DNA of 64,000 nt from the NCBI RefSeq assembly GCF_039822625.1, contig NZ_JBDLLG010000003.1, forward strand, positions 131,498 through 195,497, given 5' to 3'. Shown piece by piece: positions 16,804-25,644 of the stretch; position 1 is the first letter of the stretch; each line of letters opens with the position of its first letter. Both the position numbers and the translations under genes were made by a program. Under the pieces are notes generated by a model. The model was given only the letters and a program-made list of their open reading frames with translations. It was not told where the DNA came from and ran no database searches. The stretch comes from Marinimicrobium locisalis. GTDB lineage: Bacteria > Pseudomonadota > Gammaproteobacteria > Pseudomonadales > Cellvibrionaceae.

Positions 16804-17724
16804 TCAGGCCTGCTCGCTCTCCAGGCAGAGCGCTATATCTTCTCCCAAGCGTTCCAGCAACTGTGGATAGCTCGTGATGGCCTCGCGCGCGCCCAGCAAG
16901 TCCAACTCCCCCAGGCGTAGCTTCAGCTCATCCGCCAGACGGCGCGCCGAGCCCATGTCGTAATAAGGTTCCGTAAACAAGCAAGCGGCGTTACGCAGGC
17001 GCTCGCGCAGTTCATATAGGTGGCGCGCGCCCGGACGGCGTTCGGGAGAAAGCGTCACGGCCGCACGCTGATTAAGCCGGTAACGGTCAACAAAATGCTG
17101 ATAACCGGCGTGATACACCGCGAATGGCACATCTCGTACCGGTGCCAAACGGGTCTCCAGGGCTCGATCCAACTCCGAGAGCGTCTGTTCCAAGGCACCC
17201 GCCCGATCGCGGTAGCCCTGCGCTCCGGCCGGGTCCAGAGCCGCCAGGCGTTCGGCCAGTGCCCGCGCCACAACGGCCCCGTTGTTCGGGTTTAGCCACA
17301 GGTGTGGGTCCCGAGGGCCGTGGTGATGGTCCCCATGGTCGTGGTCGTGCTCGTCCTGCTCCGGCCAGTGAATTCCCTCCAGCGTGGAGAGCGTCAGGCG
17401 CTTCTCGGCCTTGAGCGGATTTAAGGGGCGGCGCAGAAAGGTTTCCAGGTTCTCCCCAACCCAAACCACAAGGTCGGCGTCGGTCAAACGCTGCATGTCG
17501 GAAACCTTAAGGGGATAATCGTGGGGTGAGGCGTTGGGGGGCAGCAGATGGCTGACCCGGCCGCTTTCACCCACCACGGCGCGGGCGATTAACGCCAGCG
17601 GCTTGATGCTGGTGACCACGTCAACCTCAGCCCGAGCCACGCTGGCAAACACACTCAGCCCACTCATTAATAACCACAAACCAATCCGCACCAAGGGAGG
17701 TCGGCAAACAACGCTAGGACGCAT
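16804..17724 (-). CDS. znuA: Zinc ABC transporter substrate-binding protein ZnuA
   Basis: A 306-aa cluster A-I periplasmic binding protein. A signal peptide covers residues 1 to about 32. Zinc ligands are visible as His68 (PHDY), the His-rich loop 126-135 (HDHDHGDHHH) and His141 (DPHLW), with a later His in AVYHAGYQHF and the C-terminal LFTEPYYD. It captures zinc for ZnuBC. It is divergent from zur and shares the 77-bp intergenic region that contains the Zur box. Confidence 0.95.
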   Translation of the reverse strand: MRPSVVCRPPLVRIGLWLLMSGLSVFASVARAEVDVVTSIKPLALIARAVVGESGRVSHLLPPNASPHDYPLKVSDMQRLTDADLVVWVGENLETFLRRPLNPLKAEKRLTLSTLEGIHWPEQDEHDHDHGDHHHGPRDPHLWLNPNNGAVVARALAERLAALDPAGAQGYRDRAGALEQTLSELDRALETRLAPVRDVPFAVYHAGYQHFVDRYRLNQRAAVTLSPERRPGARHLYELRERLRNAACLFTEPYYDMGSARRLADELKLRLGELDLLGAREAITSYPQLLERLGEDIALCLESEQA

Positions 17725-17753
17725 AGGGGAACTCGCACCTGAAGATAGAAAGG

Positions 17754-17766
17754 GTTATAGTGTAAC
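17754..17766. promoter_or_regulatory. Zur box between znuA and zur-znuCB
   Basis: GTTATAGTGTAAC matches the Zur core GTTATANTATAAC with one mismatch. It lies 29 nt from the znuA start and 35 nt from the zur start, placed to control both divergent units. Confidence 0.85.
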
Positions 17767-17801
17767 ATCGTTGAGAGAAAAGCCCGAGCCGAGGCCATGC
17801 T

Positions 17802-18293
17802 ATGACTCACACCCCCCTGGCGTTCCGACACCATAACCACCGCCTGTGTGTACGCGGTGCACTGGACTCGGCCCGCACGCTATGTAATGAACGCGGTGCC
17901 CGGTTGACGCCGCTGCGCGAACAGGTGCTGGAGCTGGTATGGCAGAGCCACAAGCCGTTGGGAGCCTACCAATTGATGGACCAACTGGCCAAGGCCTCCA
18001 CTCGCCGCGTCGCACCCCCCACGGTGTACCGGGCGCTGGACTTTTTGCTGGAGCAGGGTCTGATTCACCGCATTAACGGTCTGAACGCCTACGTCGGCTG
18101 CCACAGCCCCGAACACCGGCACCCGAGCCACTTTTTGCTCTGCCGGGCTTGCGGCGTGGCGGTGGAAATCGAGAGCACGCAGTTGAACGAGACCATTATG
18201 GACAACGCCCGGGAGGCCGGATTTAGGCTTGAGAGCCACTCTCTGGAAGTCACCGGACTGTGTCCCGACTGCCGGAGCCAGGCCGATGCCTGA
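17802..18293 (+). CDS. zur: Zinc uptake regulator Zur (Fur family)
   Basis: A 163-aa Fur-family repressor. The N-terminal winged helix contains APPTVYRALDFLLEQGLIHRI. The C-terminal half has the regulatory histidines (HRHPSHF) and the structural zinc CxxC pairs CRAC and CPDC. With zinc bound it represses znu genes. A GAGG precedes the ATG by 8 nt. It is the first gene of zur-znuC-znuB, overlapping znuC by 8 nt, so it autoregulates through the upstream Zur box. Confidence 0.94.
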   Translation: MTHTPLAFRHHNHRLCVRGALDSARTLCNERGARLTPLREQVLELVWQSHKPLGAYQLMDQLAKASTRRVAPPTVYRALDFLLEQGLIHRINGLNAYVGCHSPEHRHPSHFLLCRACGVAVEIESTQLNETIMDNAREAGFRLESHSLEVTGLCPDCRSQADA

Positions 18294-19050
18294 AGCTCTA
18301 CTTAGCGCCCGAGATATTGCCGTGCGCCGAGGCGGGCGCACGATTCTCCACGGTGCCGACCTGACCCTGGAGCAGGGCAAGATCGTTACCTTGATTGGCC
18401 CCAACGGCGCTGGCAAGACCACGTTGGTGCGCTGCGTGCTCGGGCTCATTCGCCCGGACGAAGGGGGGCTCGAGCGCCGCCCGGGGCTGCGTATTGGCTA
18501 CATGCCCCAGAAACTCCATATCGATCCCAGCCTGCCGCTGACGGTCAAACGCTTCCTCACACTGGGAGGCCGTCCCCGCCTGCCCCTGGGGGAAGTGGTG
18601 GCCCTGGCGGGTATCGAAGACCTTCTGAGCGCCACCATGAGCCACTTGTCCGGGGGCGAAACCCAGCGGGTACTGCTCGCCCGGGCCCTACTGCGGGATC
18701 CTAACCTATTGGTGCTGGACGAACCGGTCCAGGGGGTCGATGTCACCGGCCAGGAGGCCCTGTACCAACTCATCAATGATATTCGGCGCCAACGGGAATG
18801 CGGGGTGCTGCTGGTCTCCCATGACTTACACTTGGTGATGGCTACCACCGATACGGTAATCTGTTTAAACCAGCACGTCTGCTGTCACGGCCACCCCGAC
18901 CAGGTCACCTCCGACCCAGCCTACCACGCGCTTTTCGGAGAACGGGCCAAACCCCTTGTCGCGCCGTACACTCATCACCACGACCACAAACACGACGACC
19001 ACGGCAACATTGTCGAACTGGACACGGACAACGCGCACAACCATGCCTGA
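18286..19050 (+). CDS. znuC: Zinc ABC transporter ATP-binding protein ZnuC
   Basis: A 254-aa ATPase with Walker A GPNGAGKTT, signature LSGGETQRVLLARALL, Walker B LLVLDEPVQGVD and switch His VSHD. The C-terminus is His-rich (THHHDHKHDDHG, NAHNHA), as often in ZnuC. The start is the ATG at 18286 inside the end of zur, which matches the family N-terminus. It overlaps znuB by 8 nt, so translation is coupled. Confidence 0.95.
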   Translation: MPEALLSARDIAVRRGGRTILHGADLTLEQGKIVTLIGPNGAGKTTLVRCVLGLIRPDEGGLERRPGLRIGYMPQKLHIDPSLPLTVKRFLTLGGRPRLPLGEVVALAGIEDLLSATMSHLSGGETQRVLLARALLRDPNLLVLDEPVQGVDVTGQEALYQLINDIRRQRECGVLLVSHDLHLVMATTDTVICLNQHVCCHGHPDQVTSDPAYHALFGERAKPLVAPYTHHHDHKHDDHGNIVELDTDNAHNHA

Positions 19051-19828
19051 TTTTTTACTCTACGCCCTACTCTCCGGCCTGGGAGTGGCCCTGGTGGCCG
19101 GCCCCCTGGGCGCTCTGGTGGTCTGGCGCCGGATGGCCTATTTCGGTGACACCCTGGCCCACTCCGCCCTGATGGGTGTGACCTTCGGACTATTGCTGAA
19201 CGTCAACCTCAACCTGGCCGTGGCCGTGGGGTGTCTGCTGCTAGCCCTGGTTTTGGTGGCCCTGCAGCACAACCGGTTGCTGGCCACCGACACCCTGCTG
19301 GGCATTCTGTCCCACTCCACCCTGGCCTTGGGGCTGGTGATGGTAAGCCTATTTACGAACAGCCGGATCGACCTGCTGGGGTATCTGTTTGGCGACATCC
19401 TCTCCGCCAGTGCCACGGATGTGGTAACCGTCTGGGTAATCTCGGTGGTCGTCTCAGCCCTTTTACTGCTGCTCTGGCGCCCCCTGCTCGCCATAACCGT
19501 GCACGAGGATCTGGCCCACGTGGAGGGCGTGCCGGTCACGGCTGTGCGCACCGCCTTAATGCTATTGATGGCCCTGGTGATTGCCATCGCCATGAAGGTG
19601 GTGGGGGTCTTGCTGATTACCGCCCTTCTGATTATTCCGGCGGCCACCAGCCGGCGTCTTACCCACACTCCCGAGACCATGGCGCTGGGAGCGAGTCTGC
19701 TCGGGGCGCTCTCGGTAGCCGGCGGTTTGGGAGCCTCTTTTATTTGGGACAGCCCCGCCGGACCTTCGATCGTACTGTGTGCCACCGTGGCATTTGTGCT
19801 CTCCCTACTAAAGCGTGCCGACGGCTGA
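19043..19828 (+). CDS. znuB: Zinc ABC transporter permease ZnuB
   Basis: A 261-aa integral membrane protein with about eight hydrophobic segments, in the ABC-3 (zinc/manganese) permease family. The segments AYFGDTLAHSALMGV and ITALLIIPAATSRRL are diagnostic. The ATG at 19043 overlaps the znuC stop. It forms the channel for ZnuA-delivered zinc. No clear terminator follows it. Confidence 0.95.
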   Translation: MPDFLLYALLSGLGVALVAGPLGALVVWRRMAYFGDTLAHSALMGVTFGLLLNVNLNLAVAVGCLLLALVLVALQHNRLLATDTLLGILSHSTLALGLVMVSLFTNSRIDLLGYLFGDILSASATDVVTVWVISVVVSALLLLLWRPLLAITVHEDLAHVEGVPVTAVRTALMLLMALVIAIAMKVVGVLLITALLIIPAATSRRLTHTPETMALGASLLGALSVAGGLGASFIWDSPAGPSIVLCATVAFVLSLLKRADG

Positions 19829-19997
19829 AGTGCTCACCCTCCGGCGCGCCTTTACACCTTCCAACCAGCTCCTACCCCTTCCCCGGTGGTTTCCGCGTCA
19901 TCCATGACAACATTATTTTGGTAAAACGGCTCCATTTGACCGATTTTTGTGCAATAATGGCAGAGTTGTTATACAAGCACGCAAAAGGACTCTGCTT

Positions 19998-20216
19998 ATG
20001 GTCAGCCCAAATGTTGTAATCGGCAACGAATCCGTCAGAGGCGATGCCATCGCCACCAAGGTACACCAGGATATTGCCTTCCTTACCGACCGCCTCGGCC
20101 GCCTGGAAACCCAAGCCAGCCCCAACCCCCAAGTCATGAAGGTCTACCGAGACATGCTTGAGAGCCGCTATGCCGTGCTCGAATGGCTGACGCAGGATCA
20201 CATGGCGAATGGTTGA
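19998..20216 (+). CDS. Small protein of 72 aa, unknown
   Basis: The ATG at 19998 follows AAAAGGA by 7 nt. The product starts MVSPNVVIGNESVRGDAIA and is soluble, acidic-to-neutral and mostly helical, with no signal peptide. An in-frame TTG further upstream (19947) is less likely. It stands alone between znuB and the fucose genes, with about 170 bp of featureless sequence before it. I do not recognise the family. Confidence 0.6.
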   Translation: MVSPNVVIGNESVRGDAIATKVHQDIAFLTDRLGRLETQASPNPQVMKVYRDMLESRYAVLEWLTQDHMANG

Positions 20217-20312
20217 CGGGCACGGCTCCCCTTTTGTACCAGTGCTGGCCATCCATAGCCTGTGAACCGGTTGTCGTCTCGTTAGCCGCTCTCCCTTGTC
20301 CTGGGCCCTCGC

Positions 20313-21548
20313 TTACACCCGCCTAACCGGCAAACAGCCGGGCCCGATGGGCTCGAAGGATTTGTAGGTCAGAATGAACTCCTGGTGCCCGAGCTGTTCG
20401 GACAAGCTTCGCTCGCCCAAAGCGACGGCCCGCACCTGGCGGTAAATCTCCTCACCCACCTCGTCGAGACTGGCATCGCCGTTAAGAATCCGCCCGGCGT
20501 TTACATCCATATCCCCGTAGAGTTTTTCGTAGGTTTCCGGGTTGGCGCAGATTTTAATCACCGGCGAGATTGCCGAACCCACCACCGAGCCGCGTCCAGT
20601 GGTGAACAAAGTCAGATGACAGCCACTGGCGATCATCTCAACGATCTCGGCATTGTCGGCAATGTTGGGGAACCCGAACCTGGGCTCGCCGTCGGGAACC
20701 ACATCTAACAGGTAGAGACCGCCCGCGGGAGGGCAATCGCCGGGCTTGAGCAAGCCGCTGATGGGCGAGGCGCCGGATTTGGAATAAGCCCCCATGGACT
20801 TCTCCTCCAGGGTGGTCAGGCCGCCATCGGCATTGCCGGGAGCAAAGCTCCCAAACCCCATGGTGCGGTAATAGCGCTCGGCCTTGGCGACGCTGTCCTG
20901 AATCTGTTGCCCGAGCTCGGGAGTCGCGGCCCGCTCCGCCATGATGTTCTCACAGCCAATCAGCTCGCCGGTCTCTTCAAACATACAGGCGGCGCCCTCC
21001 GCCACCAGGCGATCAAAGCACCGGCCCACCGCCGGGTTGGCGGTAATCCCGCTGGTGCCGTCACTGCCGCCGCAAATGGTGCCCACCACCAGCTCATTCA
21101 TGGCCATGGGTACGGGGACCTGTTGTGCCATCTGCTCACGCAGGGCGCCCACACTCTGAATGCCTCTGGCCACGGTGGAGGCAGTGCCACCATTTTCCTG
21201 AATCACCAGCAAGTCGACCGGGCGGCCGCTGGCGGCAATCTGTTCACGCAACTCGTCCCGGTCCATACTTTCACAGCCGAGCGAGACCAACAGTACCCCA
21301 CCCACGTTCGGGTGGGTACACAGCGCGTTCATCATGTCGCTGGCGTAATCGTTGGGAAAGCAGCCGGGGAAGCCGATCAGGTGAACGTCCAGGTCGTCAA
21401 AATGCTGGACGATCTTCCGGCTGACATGGTGGGCGCACTCCACCAGATAGGCGACCAATACCACGTTGCGAATGCCCTTTCGTCCGTCCTCACGAAGGTA
21501 ACCCCTGAGGGAGGGGGGCTGAGCGGTGGCCTGCGGGATAGCACTCAC
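20313..21548 (-). CDS. UxaA-family dehydratase, large subunit (probable L-fuconate dehydratase)
   Basis: A 411-aa protein of the altronate/galactarate dehydratase C-terminal family (UxaA/GarD). Characteristic segments are GYLREDGRKGIRNVVLVAY, VGTICGGSDGTSGITANPAVG, CENIMAE, and the C-terminal GCHLTLFTTGRGSVVGSAISPVIKICAN. These enzymes dehydrate sugar acids using a metal centre. It overlaps the SAF-domain small subunit by 4 nt. Co-operonic sugar-oxidising genes and the adjacent fucose permease suggest L-fuconate as substrate, which is inference; altronate or another sugar acid is possible. Confidence 0.85.
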   Translation of the reverse strand: MSAIPQATAQPPSLRGYLREDGRKGIRNVVLVAYLVECAHHVSRKIVQHFDDLDVHLIGFPGCFPNDYASDMMNALCTHPNVGGVLLVSLGCESMDRDELREQIAASGRPVDLLVIQENGGTASTVARGIQSVGALREQMAQQVPVPMAMNELVVGTICGGSDGTSGITANPAVGRCFDRLVAEGAACMFEETGELIGCENIMAERAATPELGQQIQDSVAKAERYYRTMGFGSFAPGNADGGLTTLEEKSMGAYSKSGASPISGLLKPGDCPPAGGLYLLDVVPDGEPRFGFPNIADNAEIVEMIASGCHLTLFTTGRGSVVGSAISPVIKICANPETYEKLYGDMDVNAGRILNGDASLDEVGEEIYRQVRAVALGERSLSEQLGHQEFILTYKSFEPIGPGCLPVRRV

Positions 21549-21886
21549 GGTTTCGGCTCCTGTAACGAGGGGGGCGGGCGGTCTTCACGGCGCCGCGTAT
21601 GGCTGGCCAGGTAATCGCTGGTCATGTTGTGCATGTGTACCCAGGCACCGGCGGCGACCGGCGCCAAGAGAGAGCCGATGGGCGCCCCGTACTTAAAGAC
21701 CTTCTCTCCCTGGGCCATGTCCCAGCGGGCCATCTTGTGCCCCACCCCCAAGGGCTGGGGCAGCTCCAGGGGGCGCTCACCGACAACCACCCTTGTGCCC
21801 GCCCTCAGAGTCCGGGTGGCGACTAGGACATTGTCGCTCGGATGGAGCAGAATCAGCGCCTCTTTCGCGGCGGCTTTGTCATTCAT
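21545..21886 (-). CDS. UxaA-family dehydratase, small SAF-domain subunit
   Basis: A 113-aa SAF-domain protein (ILLHPSDNVLVATRTLRAGTRV, then GHKMA and the YGAPIGSLLAPVAAGAWVHMHN motif with conserved histidines). In E. coli UxaA this domain is fused to the large part; here it is a separate subunit. GGAGA lies 9 nt before the ATG at 21886. It begins 14 nt after the aldo/keto reductase gene and runs into the large subunit with an ATGA overlap. Confidence 0.87.
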   Translation of the reverse strand: MNDKAAAKEALILLHPSDNVLVATRTLRAGTRVVVGERPLELPQPLGVGHKMARWDMAQGEKVFKYGAPIGSLLAPVAAGAWVHMHNMTSDYLASHTRRREDRPPPSLQEPKP

Positions 21887-21900
21887 GACGTGCGATCTCC

Positions 21901-22926
21901 CTAAGCCGGTACGGGCGCGTCGCCCGCTAACAGTTGTTGTTCTTTCAGAGCATCCCAGAAGGCCGGTGGTATGGGGGCGTCCATCCAGACCTTCGCTTGG
22001 TGGACTTCCTCTGGATGCGCGCAGCCGGCAATCACCGACACCACCGCTGGGTGGGCCGTGGGAAACTGCAACGCCGCCGCCGGTAGGGGGACGCCAAAGT
22101 CCGCGCACACCACCTCCAAGGCGGCCACCCGCTCAATGATGCTCACGGGCGCGGACTCGTAGTTATAGCGAAACGGCCCCGAGCCCCCTACCCCGCTGGC
22201 GAGAATCCCCGAATTGAAGGCGCCCCCAATCACCACTGGCACCCCTTTGGCCAGGCAGGCCGGCAAGAGCCGCTCGAGGGCGGCCTGCTCCAGAAGGGTG
22301 TAGCGCCCGGCAAGCAACAGCACATCGATATCCAGTTCATTCAGGGCGCGCTCACACACGGCGGTTTCATTAACCCCCAGGCCAATGGCGTGAATGAGCC
22401 CCCGCTGTTTACACTCCCGAAGAGCGCGATAGCCACCCTGGCAAAACTGGTCCCAGTAAAAGCGGTCCCGTTCACCATGGGTTAGGGGCCCCAGATCGTG
22501 GGCGTAGACAATCGCGGGGCGGCGCCCGAGCCGTAGGCGGCTCTCTTCAAGCTGGGCCATTACGCCCTCGTAGCTGTAGTCAAACACCGGGGTCAGATCC
22601 GGAGCCCGAACGAAGCCAAACCGGGTCTCGGCCCGCCCATCGGAGGCGATCGGCTCAAGCCGCCGCCCCACCTTGGAGGAAAGCGTGCAAGACTCCCGTG
22701 CCAAGACGGCTCCCAAGCGCTGCTCGCTCAGCCCAAAACCGTAGTGGGGCGCGGTGTCGAAGTAGCTGATACCGTCGGCGCGGGCCTGGATTAACGTGGC
22801 CCGGGCCTGATCCTCGGAGAGAGGCCGATAGAGGTTGCCCAACGGGGCCGACCCAAAGCCGAGCAGAGGAAGCTCTAGGGGGGTGTCACCCAAGGGGCGG
22901 CGTTGCTGGGAGCGGGGCAATGTCAC
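21901..22926 (-). CDS. Aldo/keto reductase, probable L-fucose (D-threo-aldose) 1-dehydrogenase
   Basis: A 341-aa AKR. The catalytic tetrad is visible as Asp and Tyr in FDTAPHYG, Lys in LSSKVG and His in VYAHDLG. The sequence LPLLGFGSAPLGNLYRPLS and the family context fit D-threo-aldose/L-fucose dehydrogenases, which oxidise L-fucose to L-fuconolactone with NAD(P). The start is a GTG at 22926 preceded by AGAAGG. It heads the set dehydrogenase - dehydratase small - dehydratase large, 200 bp downstream of the lactonase gene. Confidence 0.82.
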   Translation of the reverse strand: MTLPRSQQRRPLGDTPLELPLLGFGSAPLGNLYRPLSEDQARATLIQARADGISYFDTAPHYGFGLSEQRLGAVLARESCTLSSKVGRRLEPIASDGRAETRFGFVRAPDLTPVFDYSYEGVMAQLEESRLRLGRRPAIVYAHDLGPLTHGERDRFYWDQFCQGGYRALRECKQRGLIHAIGLGVNETAVCERALNELDIDVLLLAGRYTLLEQAALERLLPACLAKGVPVVIGGAFNSGILASGVGGSGPFRYNYESAPVSIIERVAALEVVCADFGVPLPAAALQFPTAHPAVVSVIAGCAHPEEVHQAKVWMDAPIPPAFWDALKEQQLLAGDAPVPA

Positions 22927-23056
22927 GAGCGGCCTTCTATTGAGTGTGGGAATTGTTCGGTCTTTCGATTAACAAGCGACTTGCGAGCGGTGAACGAGGG
23001 CCTGAACAGCGGGTGCCGAGGCGCTCGACGTTTTTATAATTAAAAAACCACTTACA

Positions 23057-23085
23057 AGTAAAATTAAAAACACACCGTTTGTCAA
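23057..23085 (-). promoter_or_regulatory. Candidate promoter for the fucose dehydrogenase operon
   Basis: On the minus strand TTGACA (23080-23085) and TTTACT (23057-23062) are separated by 17 nt in a conspicuously AT-rich stretch within a GC-rich region. It lies about 130 nt before the GTG start. Confidence 0.4.
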
Positions 23086-23126
23086 CCGCTTTCTCGGCAA
23101 TGCCGCACTGGCACCAGCTCGAACCT

Positions 23127-23969
23127 CTAACTTTTAGGGGCTAACCCATAGACCACCCGGGCATTGCCCCCAAACACCGCTGCTTCCTGTTCCGGACACC
23201 GCAAGCGCACCCGCTCGCGGGCCCGCGCCAACCAATCGGCGTAATGGCTGTTCAAGGTCAGCACGGGCCAATCACTCCCCCATAGCACCCGTTTGGGTCC
23301 GAACAGAGTCAAAATACGGTCAATGTAATCGTTCATTGCCTCCGCCGGTTGCGCGGGCATCATTTCAGTGGCCAGGCCGGACAATTTACATGCCACATTC
23401 GGCTTCGAGGCCAGGGCCGCAAGGTGTTGCGTCCACTGCTCCATTTCCCCTTGGGCAATATTGGGCTTGCCCCCGTGATCAAGCACAATTGAAAGGGTGG
23501 GATGGTGCCGTGCCAGAGCGTGGATCACCGGTAACTGACGGGGGGTCACCAGGGCATCGAATACCAGCTTCCGCTCGGCCAGAGCCGCCAGCGCGTCGGG
23601 ACGCGCACGGCGCAAAATCCAATCATCCTCACCCAGGTCCTGAAGCATGGGCCGAATACCGCAGAGACGGGGGTGGTCCGCCAGCTCGTGCACGGTCTGC
23701 ACGGCATTGGATGCACTGAGGTCCACCCATCCGACTACGCCCAGAATACGCGGATCCCGCTCCGCCAGCGTCAACAGGTATTGGGTATCGTCAAGGTGAG
23801 GCTGGGACTGGACCAAAATGGAACCACTGACGCCACAGGACGAGGCCTCCGCCCAGAAGTCCGCCGGGCCCAAATCCCGGTAGAGTGGTTCTAGCGCCGG
23901 GGTGGGCCAACGACATTCGGGCCGGCTCAGCTGCCAGCAGTGATGGTGGGCATCAATGATTTCGTTCAT
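23127..23969 (-). CDS. Amidohydrolase family lactonase (COG3618), probable L-fuconolactonase
   Basis: A 280-aa metal-dependent hydrolase of the amidohydrolase-2 family. The N-terminal IIDAHHHCW is the metal-binding DxHxH motif, FDALV and SIVLDHGGKPNI carry the next His/Lys positions, and LWGSDWPV holds the terminal Asp. COG3618 members include L-fucono-1,5-lactonase and L-rhamnonolactonase. The start at 23969 is favoured by GAGGGAAGGG immediately upstream and by the IIDAHHH alignment; a longer in-frame start at 24071 is rejected. It starts 10 nt after fucP and is probably co-transcribed with it. Confidence 0.85.
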   Translation of the reverse strand: MNEIIDAHHHCWQLSRPECRWPTPALEPLYRDLGPADFWAEASSCGVSGSILVQSQPHLDDTQYLLTLAERDPRILGVVGWVDLSASNAVQTVHELADHPRLCGIRPMLQDLGEDDWILRRARPDALAALAERKLVFDALVTPRQLPVIHALARHHPTLSIVLDHGGKPNIAQGEMEQWTQHLAALASKPNVACKLSGLATEMMPAQPAEAMNDYIDRILTLFGPKRVLWGSDWPVLTLNSHYADWLARARERVRLRCPEQEAAVFGGNARVVYGLAPKS

Positions 23970-23979
23970 ACCCTTCCCT

Positions 23980-25299
23980 CTATACCGAACCCTTCCCCGA
24001 CTTCGCCATGCCCTCCCTGAGGGTACGCCGGGCGAAAGCCGCGACCACGAAAAAACACACCAGGGGCACACCCACGGCCCAATGAATCGCCGTCAGATCT
24101 GACACCAACCCCATCAACGCGGTGATAACCGCCCCGCCAATAATGGCCATCACCAACAGAGCGGAACCGGCTTTGGTCAGGGCACCGAGGCCCCGGAGGC
24201 TGAGTGCGAAGATAGTGGGAAACATTAAGGACATAAAAAAGCTGGTACCGGCCAGGGCCACCAGACCAACCCGGCTGGGGGCGAGCATGGCCACGGCGCA
24301 AAGCACGATGTTGGCCAGGGCGTAGATCAGCATCAAACGGGCGGGAGCCACCCGCCCCATTAAGGCAGTGGCGACGAAGCGGCCGATCATAAACGCCACG
24401 AGGGAGGCGGCAAGGTAATCCGCCAGGGTCTTTTCCCCCGCGCCGGGCAGGGCTGCCTGCCCATAACGAATCATATAGCTCCAGATACACACCTGCGCTC
24501 CCACGTAAAAGAACTGGGCCGCCACGCCGAAAAGGTAGTAACGCCGCCGAAACAGCGCTTTGAAATCCCGTAAGCGAAAACGGTGGTCGGTGTCCTCCTG
24601 CCCGCCAACAACGGTGGGGAAACGCACCCACCACACCGCCAACGCCCAGAGCAGCACAACGGCGGCAATCGCCACGTAGGGGGCCGCGACTGCCTGGACT
24701 TCGGCCGTGTAAAACGCCGTGCGCTCGGCCTGCGTCATGGCCGCCAGAGCTGCTGGGCTGGGCTCCACACCGGAGAGAATGAACTCACGCCCAATCAATA
24801 CCCCTGAGATAGTCCCCAGGGAGTTGAAGGATTGAGCGAAGTTGAGCCGCCGCTCGGCCGTCTCCGGGTGCCCCATGGCGACGATCAGCGGGTTCGCGGA
24901 GGTTTCCAAAAACGCCAAGCCACTGGCAATCACAAACAGTGCCAATAAAAAGTACCCATACTCCTGCGCCTGGGCGGCGGGATAGAACAGCCCGGCCCCC
25001 AAGCCGTAGAGCAGCAACCCGGTAATAACCGCCGCCTTATAGCCAAAACACTTCATTGCCAGCGAGGCCGGAATGGCCAGGGCGAAGTAGCCGAAGTAGA
25101 ACGCCGACTGCACCCACCCGGAAGCAAAATCACTGAGCACAAACGCTTTTTTGAACTGAGTGATTAAAATATCGTTCAGGTTGTTGGCCACGCCCCACAT
25201 AAAAAAGAGGCTGACAATCAGAAACAGGGGCAGCCAGAGCGCCAAGCCGGTCATGGCTTGCGCCCGAGCTGGAGTTTGGACCTGCGCACTATCATTCAT
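23980..25299 (-). CDS. fucP: L-fucose:H+ symporter (FucP-type MFS)
   Basis: A 439-aa MFS permease, the same length as E. coli FucP (438). The 12 hydrophobic segments begin at about residue 15. WGVANNLNDILITQFKKAF and FLETSANPLIVAMG are FucP-family hallmarks; the NxxN and acidic residues of TM1 are present. Start 25299 is chosen over 25413 because the family begins just before TM1; AAAGGAGAG lies upstream with a long spacing. It is the first gene of a fucP-lactonase transcript. The neighbouring sugar-oxidising enzymes support L-fucose or a close 6-deoxyhexose as substrate. Confidence 0.88.
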   Translation of the reverse strand: MNDSAQVQTPARAQAMTGLALWLPLFLIVSLFFMWGVANNLNDILITQFKKAFVLSDFASGWVQSAFYFGYFALAIPASLAMKCFGYKAAVITGLLLYGLGAGLFYPAAQAQEYGYFLLALFVIASGLAFLETSANPLIVAMGHPETAERRLNFAQSFNSLGTISGVLIGREFILSGVEPSPAALAAMTQAERTAFYTAEVQAVAAPYVAIAAVVLLWALAVWWVRFPTVVGGQEDTDHRFRLRDFKALFRRRYYLFGVAAQFFYVGAQVCIWSYMIRYGQAALPGAGEKTLADYLAASLVAFMIGRFVATALMGRVAPARLMLIYALANIVLCAVAMLAPSRVGLVALAGTSFFMSLMFPTIFALSLRGLGALTKAGSALLVMAIIGGAVITALMGLVSDLTAIHWAVGVPLVCFFVVAAFARRTLREGMAKSGKGSV

Positions 25300-25644
25300 G
25301 GGGTTTTCGAACTCTCCTTTGAACTCGCTCTTGAGAGCGATCAACGGCGCACGGCGGGCTGAAAACACGCTGAGCAACGGATTATTATGGCTCTCTGTAT
25401 ACCACAGGTTCAATTGACACGGAAAACGTTCTTTATTTTTGGGATATTTCCTCGTGGGGCACGGCTCCCCGCCAACCTGTAGGGTGTCTACATTAGAGGG
25501 TTCACATAGAGAAGGGGTTGCCGGGTGGCGCTGCGCTTACCCAGCCTACGCCTTGGGGAGAGGGGTAGAGGTCCCGGTGCCGATGGGCCCTCAGTGCCGA
25601 TAGCGCCGGGAACGTGCACGAGAGGGCCACCGAAACGGGATCCG
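25300..25644. promoter_or_regulatory. fucP upstream region with LacI-type palindrome and one REP-like unit
   Basis: This 345-bp gap separates fucP from the sco gene. GGAAAACGTTCTTT (25421-25434) has the central AACGTT typical of LacI-family operators and lies about 120 nt upstream of the fucP start. A single REP-like unit is at 25520-25549. No gene was found. No local regulator gene is present in the window. Confidence 0.4.
25520..25549 (-). repeat. Single REP-like element
   Basis: GCCGGGTGG ... TTACCCAGCCTAC has the REP layout: an imperfect GGGT/ACCC palindrome ending in CCTAC. It differs in sequence from the 1181-1265 pair but shares the CTGCG centre and the CCTAC tail. Confidence 0.55.
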
